Under the pieces are notes generated by a model. The model saw nothing but the letters and a program-made list of their open reading frames with translations. It searched no databases and was not told where the DNA came from. Made by a program: the position numbers and the translations under genes. Source: Flavobacteriaceae bacterium (GTDB lineage: Bacteria > Bacteroidota > Bacteroidia > Flavobacteriales > Flavobacteriaceae). Taken from it: a DNA stretch of 9,578 bases. Position 1 is the stretch's first letter. Each line of letters begins with the position of its first letter. Where the stretch lies: the NCBI GenBank assembly GCA_016780435.1, contig JADHLU010000025.1:1-9578 (forward strand), in the 5' to 3' direction. Positions 7,711 through 9,578 of this stretch are shown piece after piece.

Positions 7711-7747
7711 AAAAAAGCCCCCGCTATAGATTAACGGAGGCCTTTTT
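7711..7747. terminator. Bidirectional intrinsic terminator between hemL and the convergent plug-domain gene
   Basis: The left arm 7711-7723 and right arm 7735-7747 pair over 13 positions with two mismatches, around an 11-nt loop. A T-tract follows the stem on the plus strand (7743-7747), and the A-tract at 7711-7716 becomes a T-tract on the minus strand. It lies 15 nt after the hemL stop and 22 nt past the stop of the convergent gene, so it can serve both. Confidence 0.82.
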
Positions 7748-7769
7748 CGCGTAAACGTAAAACTAAACC

Positions 7770-8603
7770 CTATTTTTTTGTGGTGATTAGGATGACACCA
7801 TTTTTTGCTTTTTCACCGTACTTCTTAACCGCGGCGTCTCCTTTTAAGACCTCTACAGATTTAATGTGATTAGGATCGATGTCGTTCATAGACGTTTGGT
7901 CTTCAACTTCTTTACCGTCTATAATCATTAGGGGTTTTTCACCTTCGCTTATAAAGGCCATGCTGCGTTTGCGGCGCACGGGGCCATCTTCGTGAAGCTT
8001 GCCTGTTTCATAGCGTTTGGCACTGACCCGCACGTTGTGGTGCTGAACCGCAGGGGCGTCTTCTTCGTTTTCGGCCTTCCATTTCATGAGCCTAACAGAC
8101 TGAGTTCTGTGGTTGTCGTCTGGCCTCTTATGGTGGGCTTCGCGCATGTTTTCGTGCATGTCTTTAAACTTGGCGTATTGCACTATATCAAGTACCTCTT
8201 TCAGTTGACGTTGGTGCTTGATCTCCTCATCGAGAATAGCAGACTGCTTCTCAAAACCTTCTTTACGTTCTCTCAATGACTGCATTGACTGGTGATGCTT
8301 TTGATTTATAGAAGCTACCTCGCGTTCTTGCTCTTCGTTGAGGTCTAGATGCAGGGTCATTCGTTTAGTCATGAGCGCTGCGCGCTGCTCAGCACTTAAT
8401 TTTTCATCGGAATCATCGGCTGAATAGTGAAAGCTACTAAAGCCTTTACCTCTTCTTAAGATGAGCGATTCGCTAGCGTCGTTATACGTGACCGAGTCTA
8501 GTTCTATCACAATGTGCTTGTTGTCATCGGTGCGCTCAATGATTACCTGAGCTTGCCCTAAAAGTGTTAGGCTCAATGCGGTTAGGCTAATAAGTGTTTT
8601 CAT
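7770..8603 (-). CDS. Secreted Spy/CpxP-like (LTxxQ) protein with C-terminal TonB-plug-like motif
   Basis: This is a 277-aa periplasmic or surface protein. The start chosen is the ATG at 8603, which gives a clean signal peptide (MKTLISLTALSLTLLGQAQ, cleavage near residue 18). The open frame continues upstream to a TTG at 8816 but crosses a strong terminator, so the longer form is rejected. Residues about 68-160 are helical and highly charged. LDLNEEQ (86-92) and LDIVQYAKF (138-146) resemble the paired LTxxQ motifs of the Spy/CpxP periplasmic chaperone family. A His-rich linker (HH pairs at 103, 157 and 188) could bind metal. Residues about 222-277 read PLMIIDGKEV, then VEVLKGDAAVKKYGEKAKNGVILITTKK. 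This is the plug-type motif found in SusC/TonB receptors and at the C-terminus of some Bacteroidota envelope proteins. No beta-barrel follows, so it is not a receptor. The function is unknown; an envelope-stress role is only an inference. Confidence 0.82.
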   Translation of the reverse strand: MKTLISLTALSLTLLGQAQVIIERTDDNKHIVIELDSVTYNDASESLILRRGKGFSSFHYSADDSDEKLSAEQRAALMTKRMTLHLDLNEEQEREVASINQKHHQSMQSLRERKEGFEKQSAILDEEIKHQRQLKEVLDIVQYAKFKDMHENMREAHHKRPDDNHRTQSVRLMKWKAENEEDAPAVQHHNVRVSAKRYETGKLHEDGPVRRKRSMAFISEGEKPLMIIDGKEVEDQTSMNDIDPNHIKSVEVLKGDAAVKKYGEKAKNGVILITTKK

Positions 8604-8622
8604 CTTTTTTATAATTATACAG

Positions 8623-8629
8623 CAAAGTA
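8623..8629 (-). promoter_or_regulatory. Imperfect -7-like element upstream of the Spy/plug gene
   Basis: The minus strand reads TACTTTG, the TAnnTTTG pattern with one spacer base missing, 19 nt before the ATG. There is no clear -33 box. A separate AT-rich TATAAT-like stretch lies closer to the ATG. This is weak evidence; an alternative sigma factor could be used. Confidence 0.25.
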
Positions 8630-8689
8630 CGGGCCTGGGTTTTTCAATGCGTGCTAAAGCGTTGTTAAACTTTTGATAAGGGTATACTA

Positions 8690-8722
8690 AAAAAATCCCC
8701 GGCTGAAGGCCGGGGATTTTTT
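8690..8722. terminator. Strong bidirectional intrinsic terminator (perfect 14-bp stem)
   Basis: Arms at 8690-8703 and 8709-8722 pair perfectly over 14 bp (core ATCCCCGGC/GCCGGGGAT) with a TGAAG loop. There are A/T tracts on both sides, so it works in either direction. On the minus strand it lies 30 nt after the stop of the 18-codon micro-ORF and 86 nt before the Spy/plug gene ATG. It would therefore isolate that gene from lysS read-through or act as an attenuator. Confidence 0.9.
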
Positions 8723-8752
8723 CTTTAAAAACTTGAATTGGGCATCCGCAGG

Positions 8753-8809
8753 CTATACAAAAAGCAGGGCAGTAGCCAGTAAAAGCAAGGCATTCCAATT
8801 TTTCGTCAT
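8753..8809 (-). CDS. Hydrophobic 18-codon micro-ORF, signal-peptide-like (uncertain)
   Basis: An ATG frame encodes MTKNWNALLLLATALLFV and then a TAG. Six of 18 residues are Leu, spelled with mixed codons. The frame stays open past the TAG as PADAQFKFLKKKSPA and ends at another TAG just after the terminator T-tract. Read through, it resembles a signal peptide with an ADA-Q cleavage site. It may be a leader peptide, a membrane micropeptide, a decayed small secreted protein, or chance. No promoter is convincing; it could be transcribed from lysS. It is not recognised as a known family. Confidence 0.35.
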   Translation of the reverse strand: MTKNWNALLLLATALLFV

Positions 8810-8822
8810 GTTTCAATTCTTT

Positions 8823-8866
8823 AAAAACAGCCCTGAAGATAGCATAAATGATGCTCTTTAAAAGGG
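8823..8866 (-). terminator. Possible weak terminator downstream of lysS
   Basis: On the minus strand CCCT (8866-8863) pairs with AGGG (8834-8831), and an inner AGCAT/ATGCT hairpin closes the centre with bulges. A TTTTT run (8827-8823) follows after CTG. The stem is imperfect, so termination would probably be partial. This lies 17 nt past the lysS stop. Confidence 0.35.
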
Positions 8867-8882
8867 TTTTTAACAGATCGAA

Positions 8883-9578
8883 CTATGGGGTTAGTTTGAC
8901 GGTCAACCCATCAGGTGCCTTTACTACACTCAATGCCCCTAACTTAGATAGGTTTTTCATCGAGGCGTCCCACTTTTTACCGCTTAAGCCGCTGGCTGCT
9001 TTTAGTTCTGCCAAGTCGGTAGATCCGTCGCGCTGTTGAAGCAGTTCAATGATCGCCTTCTCTTCTTCGCTGAGAGCCAAAGCCTTTTTCTCGGGTCGCA
9101 TCTGCGGAAAAAACAGCACCTCTTGAATCGAGGCGTTGTCGGTGAGCAGCATGCACAAGCGATCGATGCCAATGCCTATCCCAGAAGTTGGAGGCATGGC
9201 GTATTCAAGGGCACGCAGAAAGTCATGATCGATAAACATAGCCTCGTCATCGCCCTTTTCGGAGAGCTTAAGCTGATCTTCGAAGCGCTCGCGCTGATCG
9301 ATCGGGTCATTGAGCTCGGTGTAGGCGTTGGCCAATTCTTTTCCGTTTACCATAAGCTCAAAGCGCTCAGTGAGCCTCGGGTTTTCACGGTGCTCTTTGG
9401 TAAGGGGGCTCATCTCTTTGGGGTAGTCTATGATGAAGGTCGGCTGAACGTAGTGGTGCTCGCAACATTCTCCAAAAATTTCATCGATGAGCTTGCCAAT
9501 TCCCATGCGCTCATCTACCTCTAAATGAAGGGCCTTGGCCGTTTCACGTAGCTGGGCCTCATCCATCTCACTGACATC
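8883..9578 (-). CDS. lysS: Lysine-tRNA ligase (LysRS), C-terminal part; 5' end outside window
   Basis: The visible 231 residues are the C-terminal part of a class II synthetase that charges tRNA-Lys in the cytoplasm. The frame is open to the window edge ([10 protein letters not shown]...), so the Met at 9566 is internal, not a start. Recognisable blocks include [34 protein letters not shown] and [20 protein letters not shown]. Class II motif 3 is GIGIGIDRL, with its Arg contacting ATP, followed by [13 protein letters not shown]. coli LysRS stops soon after this point. Here about 66 more residues follow (codons within 8883-9085), predicted helical and resembling a small winged-helix ([26 protein letters not shown]). 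Similar extensions occur in Bacteroidota LysRS as I recall. The gene ends 279 bp before the Spy/plug ATG, with two terminator-like structures between. Confidence 0.97.
   Translation of the reverse strand, partial: DVSEMDEAQLRETAKALHLEVDERMGIGKLIDEIFGECCEHHYVQPTFIIDYPKEMSPLTKEHRENPRLTERFELMVNGKELANAYTELNDPIDQRERFEDQLKLSEKGDDEAMFIDHDFLRALEYAMPPTSGIGIGIDRLCMLLTDNASIQEVLFFPQMRPEKKALALSEEEKAIIELLQQRDGSTDLAELKAASGLSGKKWDASMKNLSKLGALSVVKAPDGLTVKLTP

Noticed and set aside
7992..8279. 95-codon hydrophobic open frame on the plus strand
   Set aside because: It is the antisense of the helical region of the Spy/plug gene; Phe and Val richness simply mirrors its Lys, Glu, Gln and His codons.
8604..8816. 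N-terminal 71-codon extension of the Spy/plug reading frame, beginning at a TTG
   Set aside because: It would run through a perfect terminator hairpin and bury a clear signal peptide (MKTLISLTALSLTLLGQAQ) internally. The ATG at 8603 is far more plausible.
9036..9524. 162-codon open frame on the plus strand
   Set aside because: It lies entirely antisense to the well-conserved lysS coding sequence and shows no recognisable domain.
1..9578. Search for CRISPR arrays, insertion-sequence ends, tRNA or rRNA genes, attachment sites
   Set aside because: No spaced direct repeats, transposase motifs, cloverleaf-like segments or rRNA signatures were seen. The region reads as ordinary chromosome.

Overview
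The window looks like a chromosomal segment of a Bacteroidota bacterium, most likely in or near Flavobacteriales. The clues are: a MerR/M23-peptidase pair divergent from alaS; a DUF5522 micro-protein; a TonB-plug-like tail ending in NGVILITTKK; Bacteroidota-type -7 promoter elements (TAnnTTTG) in front of several genes; no strong Shine-Dalgarno sequences; and a lysine-tRNA ligase with a C-terminal extension. Base composition is moderate and even. I see no insertion sequence, prophage gene, CRISPR array, rRNA or tRNA. Most of the region is housekeeping, and the unusual material lies in the intergenic stretches and in the gene at 7770-8603.

Left block (1-3686): the first ten codons of a MerR-family regulator and an M23 murein-hydrolase gene with a TTG start are read leftward, overlapping by one base. 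They diverge from alaS across 47 bp that holds two face-to-face -7 elements. alaS is complete (872 aa), and its 3' end overlaps a convergent DUF4136 lipoprotein gene by 16 bp.

Middle block (3671-7695): the DUF4136 lipoprotein gene is preceded by a 26-bp near-perfect palindrome that overlaps its probable promoter. Next is a 51-aa DUF5522 Cys-rich micro-protein gene (4321-4476, minus). It is divergent from a three-gene overlapping operon on the plus strand: a PLP-dependent ACC-deaminase/D-cysteine-desulfhydrase-fold enzyme, a glucosaminidase-LysM lipoprotein, and hemL (glutamate-1-semialdehyde aminomutase). Both divergent promoters have a -7 element exactly 7 nt before the ATG, which predicts leaderless or nearly leaderless mRNAs. 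The operon ends at a bidirectional terminator.

Right block (7696-9578): a secreted 277-aa protein combines a Spy/CpxP-like LTxxQ helical domain with a C-terminal TonB-plug-like motif. Upstream of it lie a perfect 14-bp stem terminator and an 18-codon hydrophobic reading frame that resembles an interrupted signal peptide. The window ends with the C-terminal 231 residues of LysS on the minus strand.

The genes cover cell-wall remodelling (two murein hydrolases), translation (AlaRS, LysRS), tetrapyrrole synthesis (HemL) and envelope proteins of unknown role. I found no convincing large undescribed system. The best leads are the Spy/plug fusion, the micro-ORF/terminator leader, the nested palindrome at 4239-4264 and the paired leaderless promoters.
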